Shown one piece after another: positions 1-7,265 of a stretch of 64,000 nt of DNA. The notes under the pieces were generated by a model that did not search any database, had not been told where the DNA came from, and saw only the letters and a program-made list of their open reading frames with translations. A program made the translations under genes and the position numbers. The stretch is from CAXBNB01 sp049115735 (GTDB lineage: Bacteria > Bacteroidota > Bacteroidia > Cytophagales > Cyclobacteriaceae), in NCBI GenBank assembly GCA_049115735.1, contig JAGDZP010000012.1, positions 1 through 64,000 of the forward strand, in the 5' to 3' direction. Each line of letters opens with the position of its first letter. The stretch's first letter is position 1.

Positions 1-73
1 GTGGCGGACTTTCCAATCCCCAAGAAAATATCCTGACCGATATAACCCCATTCATTCATAGCATTTGTTGTAG
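1..73 (-). repeat. attC-like site, partial (cut by window start)
   Basis: The R''-type core of the first cassette lies at 67-73 (minus strand CTACAAC), five bases from the stop codon of the TPR lipoprotein gene. It complements the cassette's leading core at 703-709 exactly. The rest of the site runs left out of the window, so its length and far core cannot be seen. Confidence 0.65.
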
Positions 74-77
74 GGCG

Positions 78-680
78 TCATTCTTGGATTATGGTATCCA
101 CTCTGTTGTTACTATCTAGCAACACTTTCAAACTCACATCAGTTTCAATGTACTCATGACAGTCGATCAGATAGTTGTTTCGCAGTTGTTCGTGTTCTAT
201 TTGTTCGAGTGCCGCTTTAAGATCTGAACAGTAACTTGAGGTATCACCCGATCTCATAAACATGTTTGCTCTGTTAGCCTTAATCATTGCAATTGTGTCC
301 AAGTTGGTGGTGAGTTCAATGAGTTTGGAATAGTAATCAATGGATTTCCCATAGTTGTTTAGGATTCGACCGTTCACATATGCAAGATTGAAGATTGTCA
401 ATTCATCCAGGCTATCAAGTTCGTAAGCTTTGTTTAACAGAGTTAATACCGTATCTGAGCCACAATCAGCACAGTTTTGCGCTATTGATCCCGCTAGAAG
501 ACTATATGGTTTGGGTTTGCTTGGGTCGATCTTAATTGCCTGCTTGTAATGGTCAGCTGCTTCTTGAAAATTCCCATTCAGTTCGGCCTGTTCACCTAGT
601 TCAATGAGCTCGTTATATCCAGAGTTGTTACCACAACTGGAAATCAGCAGGATGGAGAAAATCAAAATTGCTTGTTTCAT
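78..680 (-). CDS. TPR-repeat lipoprotein (cassette 1 cargo)
   Basis: Predicted outer-membrane or periplasmic lipoprotein of about 200 residues. The ATG at 678-680 gives an N-terminus MKQAILIF with a hydrophobic stretch and lipobox LISSC; a longer reading would need a GTG at 713 and would bury the signal. Residues about 25-150 contain helix-turn-helix repeats of TPR type (motifs such as NFQEAADHYKQAIKIDP and DYYSKLIEL), a fold used for protein-protein contacts. No enzymatic motif is seen. The stop codon lies five bases from the attC core and the start about 25 bases inside the cassette boundary, so this is a complete single-gene cassette. No promoter of its own is apparent. The function is unknown; the TPR and lipoprotein calls are firm. 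Confidence 0.8.
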   Translation of the reverse strand: MKQAILIFSILLISSCGNNSGYNELIELGEQAELNGNFQEAADHYKQAIKIDPSKPKPYSLLAGSIAQNCADCGSDTVLTLLNKAYELDSLDELTIFNLAYVNGRILNNYGKSIDYYSKLIELTTNLDTIAMIKANRANMFMRSGDTSSYCSDLKAALEQIEHEQLRNNYLIDCHEYIETDVSLKVLLDSNNRVDTIIQE

Positions 681-702
681 ATTTTCGAAGTGCAGGTATG
701 CC

Positions 703-933
703 CTACAACGCACAGGTATGATGAGTGGCCACCCCTGTACTATAAAAATCTAAACTAGCTAAAACATCGGTGAGATGCAACGGGTAAATTCCTGCTGAGT
801 TTAGCAAATGAAGGAGCCTGACTGGTGCAAAGGCAGAAGGAAAGCATCAGGTCCCAGAGGAGATTTAGTGGTGAGGTTTTTAGAGAAGTGGCTATGAAAT
901 GCTTTAGGCCATTCATCATACCGCATGTTAGAT
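703..933 (-). repeat. attC site 1 (231 nt) between cassettes 1 and 2
   Basis: Cores are at 703-709 and 927-933. Next to the cores the arms pair over about 20 bases (AGGTATGATGAGTGGCC against its near-complement in 912-923), followed by inner pairs such as GGAGCCTGA with TCAGGTCC. The interior is closely similar to the sites at 1821 and 2713, with shared blocks such as CTAAACTAGCTAAA and GTGGCTATGAAATGC, but the outer arms differ. Such self-pairing is what an integron integrase uses to fold the bottom strand. Confidence 0.82.
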
Positions 934-936
934 TCT

Positions 937-1806
937 TTAATTGCTCATTCCGTTTCGCTTGATAAAGTTCTTCATTAAGTCATCATAAATTGGCTTATCA
1001 CTAATGTCGGTAGCTAATTTATAAAACTCGTATGCTTCTGAAATCCATTGTTTTCTTTCAAGCTCAATTGCTAATTGAACTTGATCAATCGGGCTATTCA
1101 TCAAACATGGATTTAGAGAGTCTTTAGTTTTGGTAAGCTCAATTCCAATTGTTCCATTATGGTCTGGATTACTTGTTTCCTCTAATTCAATTATGAATAA
1201 ACTCTCCTCTAAGTGCCGTCCAAGACGTTTTAATTCAAGCTGAAAAATATTTCCATAGACTCTATCCTCAAGTAAAATTTCGTCAAACATATTTTTAATT
1301 TTGATGTCATATTCAATCTCTTGGAATTTTGGATTATCACTAGTCCATATTAAACAGATCGGTTCTTTAATGTTCATTTCAGCTATTTGTTCAAGAGGAA
1401 ATATGAACTCAATAAATCCTGGATGTTGAATGTAGTGTCCCTCCCTCCACGGCGCTTTACCTGACGTTTCTAATAAGTATTTTAAGCTTACTTTTTGAAC
1501 AGGTCTATCTAGCTGTATAAGTCCATTTAGATATTTAATTGAAACAGTAGTATCACCTTCAATTTCAATTAGTTTTCCAGAATAATGAGCAAGAAGGATA
1601 TATCCACTATCCAATACTACAGTATCTTCCCAATCAAAAATTTCCCACCCATCAACAGAAACTCCATTTGATTTATTACAAGACTCAGCATAGAGGGATT
1701 CAAATGGAAAATCAATATCTATTTCTTGGACTTTTGGAGGATGAGTTATACGAACAGTTTTACATGAAAGTAGAATTAACCACAATAAGGGAAGCAGTCT
1801 CGCCAT
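937..1806 (-). CDS. Hypothetical lipoprotein (cassette 2 cargo)
   Basis: A 289-residue predicted lipoprotein. The N-terminus MARLLPLLWLILLSC has a short hydrophobic core and lipobox LLSC, so Cys15 is the likely acylated residue. The remainder is rich in beta-type segments with no motif I recognise. The last 45 residues (VQLAIELERKQWISEAYEFYKLA) resemble a single TPR-like helical hairpin. The stop codon lies four bases beyond the R'' core at 927-933 and the start lies about 15 bases inside the cassette boundary at 1821-1827, leaving no room for a typical promoter, so expression may depend on read-through from the right. Function unknown. Confidence 0.7.
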   Translation of the reverse strand: MARLLPLLWLILLSCKTVRITHPPKVQEIDIDFPFESLYAESCNKSNGVSVDGWEIFDWEDTVVLDSGYILLAHYSGKLIEIEGDTTVSIKYLNGLIQLDRPVQKVSLKYLLETSGKAPWREGHYIQHPGFIEFIFPLEQIAEMNIKEPICLIWTSDNPKFQEIEYDIKIKNMFDEILLEDRVYGNIFQLELKRLGRHLEESLFIIELEETSNPDHNGTIGIELTKTKDSLNPCLMNSPIDQVQLAIELERKQWISEAYEFYKLATDISDKPIYDDLMKNFIKRNGMSN

Positions 1807-1820
1807 TTGAAGGTTATTGA

Positions 1821-2051
1821 ATCTAACGTCTGGATAGAGCGAGTGGCCCTCCCGAAGCTATAAAAAACTAAACTAGCTAAATCTGCTGTGAGATGCAACG
1901 GGTACAATCCTACTACATTCAGAAGATAAATGCTCCTGACTGGTGCAATGGCAGAAGAAAACTATCAGCTCCCAGAGGAGATTTAGCGGCGAGGTTTGCG
2001 GAGAAGTGGCTATGAAATGCGTTGGCCATTCGGCTCTATCCAATGTTAGGC
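1821..2051 (-). repeat. attC site 2 (231 nt) between cassettes 2 and 3
   Basis: Cores ATCTAAC (1821-1827) and GTTAGGC (2045-2051, plus strand). The outer arms GGATAGAGCGAGTGGCC and GGCCATTCGGCTCTATCC are near-perfect complements, and the interior matches the sites at 703 and 2713. The R'' core contains the TAA stop codon of the cassette 3 gene. Confidence 0.85.
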
Positions 2052-2648
2052 TCTTTTCTCTGAAACCATATTAGCATAGAATTTAATCTGTTGTTGTAGT
2101 TCATCTGGAAAGGTGTTGAATTTTATTTCTATGATTTTATATCTTTTAATCAGTTCAACACTCATTCGACATATCATTATTTTAGTCCAAAAGCAGAAAA
2201 GTACAGCTTCTTCGTTCCTAGAAGTTGGGTTATCATTAAAGGTATGACGAATTTTCGCTGCACTTAAACCTTCTGAATGTGAGAATCCAGATAGATAGCC
2301 ATATAATTCCTTCCATCTAAGTCGTTCCGCCAAATTAGTTTCGTCAATGATTGTTCTCCAAGATTTTGAAAGCCTCGCATCACCCTTCTCTAGAATTTTG
2401 CTCTGTAGTTTAGGTTGAAGGTCATTGAAATAATTATTATCTACTAGCCGGTCCCGATAATCCTTTAATTCTTTTTCTTCCTTTTCAAGGAATTCTTTTG
2501 AGAGCACTTGTCTTGCCTGACGATTCTTTTGACGATCAACAAGGGATGAGTAGGCCCAAATTAGAAACCTAAATTCTTGTTCGTCCTTGTTTTTCGGATT
2601 GATATAGATTCTTATCATTAAATTCAGATAAAATATCTTCATTGACAT
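2046..2648 (-). CDS. Hypothetical helical protein, DUF5677/HEPN-like in appearance (cassette 3 cargo)
   Basis: A soluble, charged protein of about 200 residues. Either of two close ATGs (2646-2648 or 2640-2642) could start it. There is no signal peptide or membrane helix. Residues 25-90 are strongly helical and rich in Lys, Glu and Arg. A central segment ending in YGYLSGFSHSEGL, followed by a helix, resembles the conserved Ser/His region of helical DUF5677-type proteins, but this is a visual resemblance only. Its TAA stop codon sits inside the attC core at 2045-2051, so the gene and recombination site overlap. Cassettes often carry stress or defence genes, yet nothing here proves such a role. 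Confidence 0.6.
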   Translation of the reverse strand: MSMKIFYLNLMIRIYINPKNKDEQEFRFLIWAYSSLVDRQKNRQARQVLSKEFLEKEEKELKDYRDRLVDNNYFNDLQPKLQSKILEKGDARLSKSWRTIIDETNLAERLRWKELYGYLSGFSHSEGLSAAKIRHTFNDNPTSRNEEAVLFCFWTKIMICRMSVELIKRYKIIEIKFNTFPDELQQQIKFYANMVSEKRA

Positions 2649-2712
2649 TCAACTTTCGAAACATACCATTCACCTTTAATCAGAATTGTGTTTTATGCTA
2701 GCAATTAATTGA

Positions 2713-2944
2713 GCCTAACGTCCGGATAGAGCGAGTGGCCCTCCCGAAACTATAAAAAACTAAACTAGCTAAATCTACGGTGAGATGCAACGGGTAAAAT
2801 CCTACTGAGTTCCACAGATGAAGGCTCCTGACTGCTACAAAGGCAAAAAGAAAATATCAGCTCCCAGAGTAGATTTGGTGGTGAGGTTCGATTGTAAGTG
2901 GCTATGAAATGCTTTAGGCCATTCGGCTCTATCCAATGTTATGC
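2713..2944 (-). repeat. attC site 3 (232 nt) between cassettes 3 and 4
   Basis: Plus-strand cores GCCTAAC (2713-2719) and GTTATGC (2938-2944). The arms GGATAGAGCGAGTGGCC and GGCCATTCGGCTCTATCC pair almost perfectly. An inner pair is formed by CTAAATCTAC and GTAGATTTGG. The interior is a close copy of the sites at 703 and 1821. The differing end cores are those predicted from the two cassettes that meet here. Confidence 0.85.
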
Positions 2945-2952
2945 ACATTTCA

Positions 2953-3336
2953 TCATTCAAAGTATTGCAAAACATCATAATTAGCTATTCGTTCAGCTAG
3001 TTTCAGTGGGCTTACACCATGGTTGTTCTGTAAATTTGGATTAGCCCCGTTTTGAATTAAGAATCTAATTAGTTCACCTGAGTTATTCTTACACTCAAAA
3101 GTTGCCCGAAAGAGCGGACTATTTCCATCCGAATCTTGAATGTTCACGTCCGCACCTTTGTTAATTAAAAGTTCACTGATTTGAAAATTATAGCTTTGAC
3201 AAGCGAAATGTAATGCTGTCCATCCTTTCTTATCTTGAATGTTAATATCAGTTCCTGAGTTAAGAAGATTGGCGACCAAATCAATTTTTTGATCAATTAC
3301 TGCATTTTGCAGTTTAGTTCTTCCAAATTCATCCAT
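2953..3336 (-). CDS. Ankyrin-repeat protein (cassette 4, second gene)
   Basis: A 127-residue cytoplasmic protein made almost wholly of ankyrin repeats. About three to four units of 33 residues are visible, with hallmarks such as GWTALHFAC, LLINKGADVNIQD, GNSPLFRAT and FLIQNGANPNLQN. Ankyrin repeats bind proteins and have no catalysis. There is no signal peptide. It lies 24 bases downstream of the UPF0158 gene in the same cassette with no attC between them, so the two are probably co-transcribed and may work together. The stop codon is about nine bases from the attC core. Confidence 0.85.
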   Translation of the reverse strand: MDEFGRTKLQNAVIDQKIDLVANLLNSGTDINIQDKKGWTALHFACQSYNFQISELLINKGADVNIQDSDGNSPLFRATFECKNNSGELIRFLIQNGANPNLQNNHGVSPLKLAERIANYDVLQYFE

Positions 3337-3360
3337 TTTTAAGTGAGTATTTAGTCGTTA

Positions 3361-3765
3361 TTAGCCTATTTGTTCACGCACCCAATCAATGTTAGCCTGT
3401 TTCTTGAAATCGAACCAATCCTGTCGATATTTTGAATTATCAACTGCCCACTTGAATTTGCTGAAAGGTTTGCGTTGAGAAAGTTGTTCGAATAACCGAG
3501 TTCGAAAGTTGTCGTCGTTAATAGAGTTCGCAAAATCCTCCATAAGTTGAAATCCTTGCCTGGAATCCATTTTGTTAAATTTTAAGTAGTTATCCCTATC
3601 GGCTTCGATGTTGTTCAAAGTTTCTTGCCACTCTTCTAGTTCAACATATGGATTGTCTGGATCCGGATAGTGTTCGATGGTTCCAGTAGGTTCGTGGAAA
3701 AAGCAGAGTTGACCACAATCCAGGAGTTCAGCTATTTCTTTGATGTGTTCCTCAGTTGGCTTCAT
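3361..3765 (-). CDS. UPF0158 family protein (cassette 4, first gene)
   Basis: A 134-residue soluble acidic protein. It matches the layout of the UPF0158 family: an N-terminal segment on a region of interest (EIAELLDCGQLCFFH), a central MDSRQGFQLMEDFA motif and the C-terminal RKPFSKFKWAVDN and RQDWFDFK motifs. The biochemical role of the family is not established to my knowledge. The start ATG at 3763-3765 is about 20 bases inside the cassette boundary at 3787-3793. It is followed by the ankyrin gene in the same cassette, which makes a two-gene cassette. Confidence 0.8.
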   Translation of the reverse strand: MKPTEEHIKEIAELLDCGQLCFFHEPTGTIEHYPDPDNPYVELEEWQETLNNIEADRDNYLKFNKMDSRQGFQLMEDFANSINDDNFRTRLFEQLSQRKPFSKFKWAVDNSKYRQDWFDFKKQANIDWVREQIG

Positions 3766-3786
3766 CTACGTTCAGAAGACTATTGT

Positions 3787-4018
3787 GCATAACGATCAGA
3801 TATGGCGAGTGGCCATACCCTCTCTAAAAAGCAGAAAGGTAGCGAAACTGCCCAACCACCGCAAGAGTCGACTAGATGAAATGCGTTGTGCAAGATAAAG
3901 GACAGAAAGGATGAAGTCTCCTATAGCTCAAATGATAGCAGAATGGGCAGGTTCACGGGCGAATTACACAGAAGTATCAAGTAGCTCAGTTGGCCATTCG
4001 CTGTTTCGCCTGTTAGAT
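3787..4018 (-). repeat. attC site 4 (232 nt) between cassettes 4 and 5
   Basis: Plus-strand cores GCATAAC (3787-3793) and GTTAGAT (4012-4018). The arms GGCGAGTGGCC and GGCCATTCGC pair; inner pairs include CTGCCCA with TGGGCAG. The length and outer layout equal the three sites to the left, but the interior sequence is different, so it belongs to another subfamily. Confidence 0.75.
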
Positions 4019-4023
4019 TTTAG

Positions 4024-4905
4024 TCATTTGCCTATTAGATATAACCAATTTCCAAGGTTATCATACTTGTATTCGGTTTCATAAACGGTTGACCATGCTC
4101 CATTTTGAAATCTTTCGATTTTGGTGTCGTGCATAACATAAGTTGAGGTTCCATATCTGGCAGCAAACCAATATCTGTTAAACGTTGAGATATCAACTTC
4201 CTCGACCACTATTTTTCCTGAAACCAAGTTATATCTATGTTGTTCTAGTCCCTTTTCAGTTCGAATACAGTATTGAAGATTGTCTCCGTTCCAGTTCATT
4301 CCAATAGTCTCTCCCCATCCTCCCAGGTTCCCTTTTTCAATTCTTCTAACCCTCAATGAAGTTAGATCCAAAATACACATGTATATGTTAAAAATATTAT
4401 CCTGAGCATCAATAAAAGCTAGGTTTTTACTATCAGGCGAGATTTGCAAGTTGACTATGTTGTAATCCCGATCAATAGGTATTTTAGACTTGGTTTTGTT
4501 TATTAGATTCCATTTTACAAGTTCAAAATCATCAAACCTTTGCATCTCGTCGATTGTCTCCAAATAAATAACAAACTCAGGGTTAGCCGTGATATCAATA
4601 ATGTTAGACTGCTTGTCATAATGTATCGTGTCTAGCTTATTGGTTAGTAGATTTAACCGGCCAACTAACCAAACATTCCCTCCGACTATCTCATTTAAAG
4701 AAATTGGTTGCCATCTCATTGAGAAATGAAATTTATCTTCATAGTATTTGATCCCCGTGTTAGAAAGGTGAACGAATCTTGGCATATAACTATCACTGGA
4801 AAGTGGGATGGCTTTATCAATCACCTTGTTTTCGTAAAAGAATAGGTTCTGTGCGGTTAAGTGGCCTGCCCAAAGAAACAATGATAATAGAAGTGGAATC
4901 TTCAT
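4024..4905 (-). CDS. Secreted beta-propeller-like protein (cassette 5 cargo)
   Basis: A 293-residue protein with a clear Sec signal (MKIPLLLSLFLWAGHLTAQ, cleavage after about residue 19). The mature part has repeated beta-rich segments of the TolB/WD40-like kind, for example NLQISPDSKNLAFIDAQDN followed by a YMCILDLTS strand, suggesting a small propeller. No catalytic motif is recognisable. The stop codon lies six bases from the R'' core at 4012-4018, and the start is about 17 bases inside the right-hand core at 4922-4928. Function unknown; the export prediction is the safest statement. Confidence 0.65.
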   Translation of the reverse strand: MKIPLLLSLFLWAGHLTAQNLFFYENKVIDKAIPLSSDSYMPRFVHLSNTGIKYYEDKFHFSMRWQPISLNEIVGGNVWLVGRLNLLTNKLDTIHYDKQSNIIDITANPEFVIYLETIDEMQRFDDFELVKWNLINKTKSKIPIDRDYNIVNLQISPDSKNLAFIDAQDNIFNIYMCILDLTSLRVRRIEKGNLGGWGETIGMNWNGDNLQYCIRTEKGLEQHRYNLVSGKIVVEEVDISTFNRYWFAARYGTSTYVMHDTKIERFQNGAWSTVYETEYKYDNLGNWLYLIGK

Positions 4906-4921
4906 GAAGGGGAATGATTAA

Positions 4922-5113
4922 ATATAACGCCTGTCTATATCATCGTGGCGTTGGTGTAAGATAAAGTGTCGGATTCAAAGTAGGAAAAATCTCCGATTTT
5001 TCGTCATACCTTTTTCTCTAATGTGAAAAATCGGAGATTTTTCCGGTACTGCCAGAAAGCAGAAAAGCTATTCCAACCTTTGAACCGCCATGGGATATCA
5101 GACAATGTTACAT
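4922..5113 (-). repeat. attC-like site 5 (192 nt) with a 20-bp perfect inner palindrome
   Basis: Plus-strand cores ATATAAC (4922-4928) and GTTACAT (5107-5113). The arms CCTGTCTATATCATCGTGGCG and the region 5089-5107 are approximate complements. The interior is unlike the other sites and contains a perfect 20-base inverted repeat, 4983-5002 with 5025-5044, separated by 22 bases. The left core differs by one base from the R'' core of cassette 5, so this boundary is less certain than the others. Confidence 0.6.
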
Positions 5114-5142
5114 GCTTTTATACACCCTGAAGGCAAAATTTA

Positions 5143-5910
5143 TTAGGATTTATCCACCTCTTTTTCAATCGCTTTTTGTTTTTCAGGAGGTGAGTGTTTT
5201 TTAATAATTTCCTCCCCTTTCTCAATTAATTTAGCCGCACTATCTCTATATAATTCACTTGCCATCAATGTCTTTTTTAAGGAGATAGCAGCAATGTTGT
5301 TATTATGATTTTCATCATCGCTTTGGTATTTTTCTATCGTGCCCATATATGAACGTTGTAATGTAGTCGGATTATTATTTTTAAGTTCGTCGACATGAAT
5401 ATAGAATTGTTCCAGATCAAGTAGCGTGTCACCGAATGCGTCAAAAAGCTCTGATTTGTCAAGACCCCTAAAGAGGTTGGAGTTTAAAGGAGGGGAAGCT
5501 ATTGTTTTTTCTATAAGTTGCTTTTTCTTTTTTAAATTACCTTCATAGGCAGATAAAATTTCAATTAAGTATTTAGCTTGTTCAATCATTTGCTTTACAT
5601 GTAACAACATCATAAATAACACCCCGTTCAATCTCTTTTCCTTTTTTTTCTTTTCTGAAAATTGATTTGTAAAATATGTAAAAAGTTGACTGAGAAAAGC
5701 ACCAATAGCCAATGTCACAATTATAGTCAACCAGTCTGTAGATTGTTGTTCAGCTTTGGGTTCCTTTGGTAGAGCTTCGTACGGTTGTGTAGTTGTCTTT
5801 GTGGTAGTATCTAAAAAAGTCGTTATATCTTGTACAACTGGTTGAATAGCTTTGACTGTATCAGCAGGAATTATTGTCTGAAGGGTATCTGGTTCTAGTT
5901 GGTCTTTCAT
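5143..5910 (-). CDS. Membrane-anchored hypothetical protein (cassette 6 cargo)
   Basis: About 255 residues from the ATG at 5908-5910; a longer reading starts with TTG at 5928. The first 60 residues are rich in Thr, Pro and Gln (TTTKTTTQPYEALPK). One transmembrane helix follows (WLTIIVTLAIGAFLSQLFTYF), then a basic KKKKEKR cluster and a long helical cytoplasmic part with a possible coiled coil. The charge pattern suggests a single-pass inner-membrane protein with the C-terminus inside. No known domain is recognised. The stop codon is 30 bases from the R'' core at 5107-5113. It is the rightmost gene that fits the cassette pattern. Confidence 0.65.
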   Translation of the reverse strand: MKDQLEPDTLQTIIPADTVKAIQPVVQDITTFLDTTTKTTTQPYEALPKEPKAEQQSTDWLTIIVTLAIGAFLSQLFTYFTNQFSEKKKKEKRLNGVLFMMLLHVKQMIEQAKYLIEILSAYEGNLKKKKQLIEKTIASPPLNSNLFRGLDKSELFDAFGDTLLDLEQFYIHVDELKNNNPTTLQRSYMGTIEKYQSDDENHNNNIAAISLKKTLMASELYRDSAAKLIEKGEEIIKKHSPPEKQKAIEKEVDKS

Positions 5911-5964
5911 ATCAAAAAGATAAAACAAGAGTTAGGAGTTTATCATATGAGTTGCAGAAATTGC

Positions 5965-5971
5965 GTGTAAC
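5965..5971 (-). other. Possible right-hand end of the cassette array (core GTTACAC on minus strand)
   Basis: The cassette 6 R'' core predicts a leading core GTTACAT; GTTACAC is found here, one base off, about 55 bases upstream of the gene start. Beyond it (5972-6108) no further long palindrome is present, only a short hairpin (AACCGC-TTTG-GCGGTT, 6027-6042). This may be the array edge or an attI remnant. Confidence 0.4.
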
Positions 5972-6108
5972 TTATGAATAACACACACTTTGTACACGTT
6001 TATTTCAAATATAGAAAATAAACGAGAACCGCTTTGGCGGTTATTAGTTATAAATATTATTTCCTAAAAGGCGATGAACAGAAATGTAAACCTGTTCGGC
6101 TTCTGATG

Positions 6109-7140
6109 TTACTTCTTCCCCACATTGAATCGCCTCCCATAAAACAATCTTAGGTTGTTAACGCTGTGCTGAAGGAAGGATTCATTTTCATCTCCGGCAC
6201 CTACGGTTTCCGCCACAGCAGTTATACCGAAAAAAGACCTGTCTGAATTGTATCCGAGAGCCGTTCTGAAGAATATTTTCGAGCCTGCTTCGGTAGTGTT
6301 TCTGTAGTCCGCATCGCCTTTGTTTCCCACGGTCCTCACTTCCGGGCCAATGCCTATGGCCAGGGTGGGTGTCCAGAAGAATTTTTTCTTGATCACAAAG
6401 ATATGGGCATAACCGAAGCTTAATCCGGCAGAGAAGAAGGTCGTTTCTTTATAGTTGTTGTCGGGATTTACATCGGCCCTAAGCTCCTCGGGTACGAGAG
6501 AGTCTTCTGCCATCATCGTGAAGTAACCTATATAAGCACCGGCTAGCCACGAGCCCTTGCTTTTTAGTTGCCGTTCGTTGAAAACAAATGTGGAACGGTA
6601 GGAGAACTTTTTATGATTGAAAATGTAGAAGAAGTTGCCACTGATGTTGCTGGATCTGATGTCTGGCCTTAGTGGATAGACAGGATTTTTAGGATCCCAG
6701 GTGGGAACATACACTTCGGGATTCCTCAGGTGGTAGCCCTTATAGCGTTGGAAGTTGAAATCTACCGCAAACCTCCTGGTGTAGACGTTTGATTGTACAT
6801 CGAGGCGGCTGGTTTTTCCATAGAGCTCATCGTCATCATTGATAAAAGGAAAGTTGAAGGCAAGATCCAGACCCAACCACTTATAGTTGAAACCGAACCC
6901 GATGTTGAACTGCTCGTTCGGTTGGTGAATGAGTAGCTCTTCAATGAAGTCGTCTGAGAGAATAATCTGATTCGATTTTGTTACTCCGTAAAACTTCAGC
7001 GAAAGCAGATCAGAATAAGATTTAAGATAGGTAATATCAAAGTTTAGCGACGGTTGACTGACAGTGACATCTGGATCCTGCGACCATAGTCTGGCAGGGA
7101 TCAAAAGTAGGCTGATTATGTAGGGTAGTTTTCGATGCAT
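6109..7140 (-). CDS. DUF4421 outer-membrane beta-barrel protein
   Basis: A 343-residue exported protein with signal MHRKLPYIISLLLIPARLWSQ. The rest is typical of an outer-membrane barrel: alternating hydrophobic/polar strands, many aromatic residues and a final strand NNLRLFYGRRFNVG. The segment FNIGFGFNYKWLGLDLAFNFPF matches the conserved core of the DUF4421 family of Bacteroidota. The function of the family is unknown. It lies just outside the cassette array, is transcribed in the same direction and is about 140 bases from the array edge. GC content is visibly higher than in the cassettes, which fits a resident chromosomal gene. Confidence 0.75.
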   Translation of the reverse strand: MHRKLPYIISLLLIPARLWSQDPDVTVSQPSLNFDITYLKSYSDLLSLKFYGVTKSNQIILSDDFIEELLIHQPNEQFNIGFGFNYKWLGLDLAFNFPFINDDDELYGKTSRLDVQSNVYTRRFAVDFNFQRYKGYHLRNPEVYVPTWDPKNPVYPLRPDIRSSNISGNFFYIFNHKKFSYRSTFVFNERQLKSKGSWLAGAYIGYFTMMAEDSLVPEELRADVNPDNNYKETTFFSAGLSFGYAHIFVIKKKFFWTPTLAIGIGPEVRTVGNKGDADYRNTTEAGSKIFFRTALGYNSDRSFFGITAVAETVGAGDENESFLQHSVNNLRLFYGRRFNVGKK

Positions 7141-7265
7141 GGCAGCTTAGACCTTATCAAGAGCTAAATTCAAATGTAAAAATTAATTGGGAATTGGCTT
7201 TATTTGATGAGAAACCAACTTAGTCAACTTAATCATCAAAGGTTATGTTTATGTATTGTTCGATT

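Larger units (their letters stand above)
1..5971 (-). mobile_element. Integron-type gene-cassette array without a visible integrase
   Basis: Six consecutive minus-strand cassettes each consist of one or two genes followed within a few bases by a long palindromic site. On the minus strand each site opens with an RYYYAAC-like core and closes with a GTTRRRY-like core. The core after the gene complements the cassette's own leading core exactly in four cassettes: CTACAAC/GTTGTAG (67-73 with 703-709), ATCTAAC/GTTAGAT (927-933 with 1821-1827), GCCTAAC/GTTAGGC (2045-2051 with 2713-2719) and GCATAAC/GTTATGC (2938-2944 with 3787-3793). The fifth and sixth differ by one base. This pattern is expected when circular cassettes are inserted at G^TTRRRY points. 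Stop codons touch or lie close to the cores and start codons lie 15-70 bases inside each cassette, as in known integrons. No tyrosine recombinase gene is in the window, so the array may be a CALIN-type cluster or extend left of base 1. Confidence 0.85.

Noticed and set aside
4983..5044. 20-bp inverted repeat as an ordinary terminator of cassette 6
   Set aside because: It has no T-run directly after the stem on the minus strand beyond the repeat itself and lies between attC cores; kept as part of the attC-like site.
703..5113. Repeats as a transposon or MITE family
   Set aside because: No transposase or target-site duplication is seen, and the core sequences vary in step with the cassette they belong to, which fits attC sites better.
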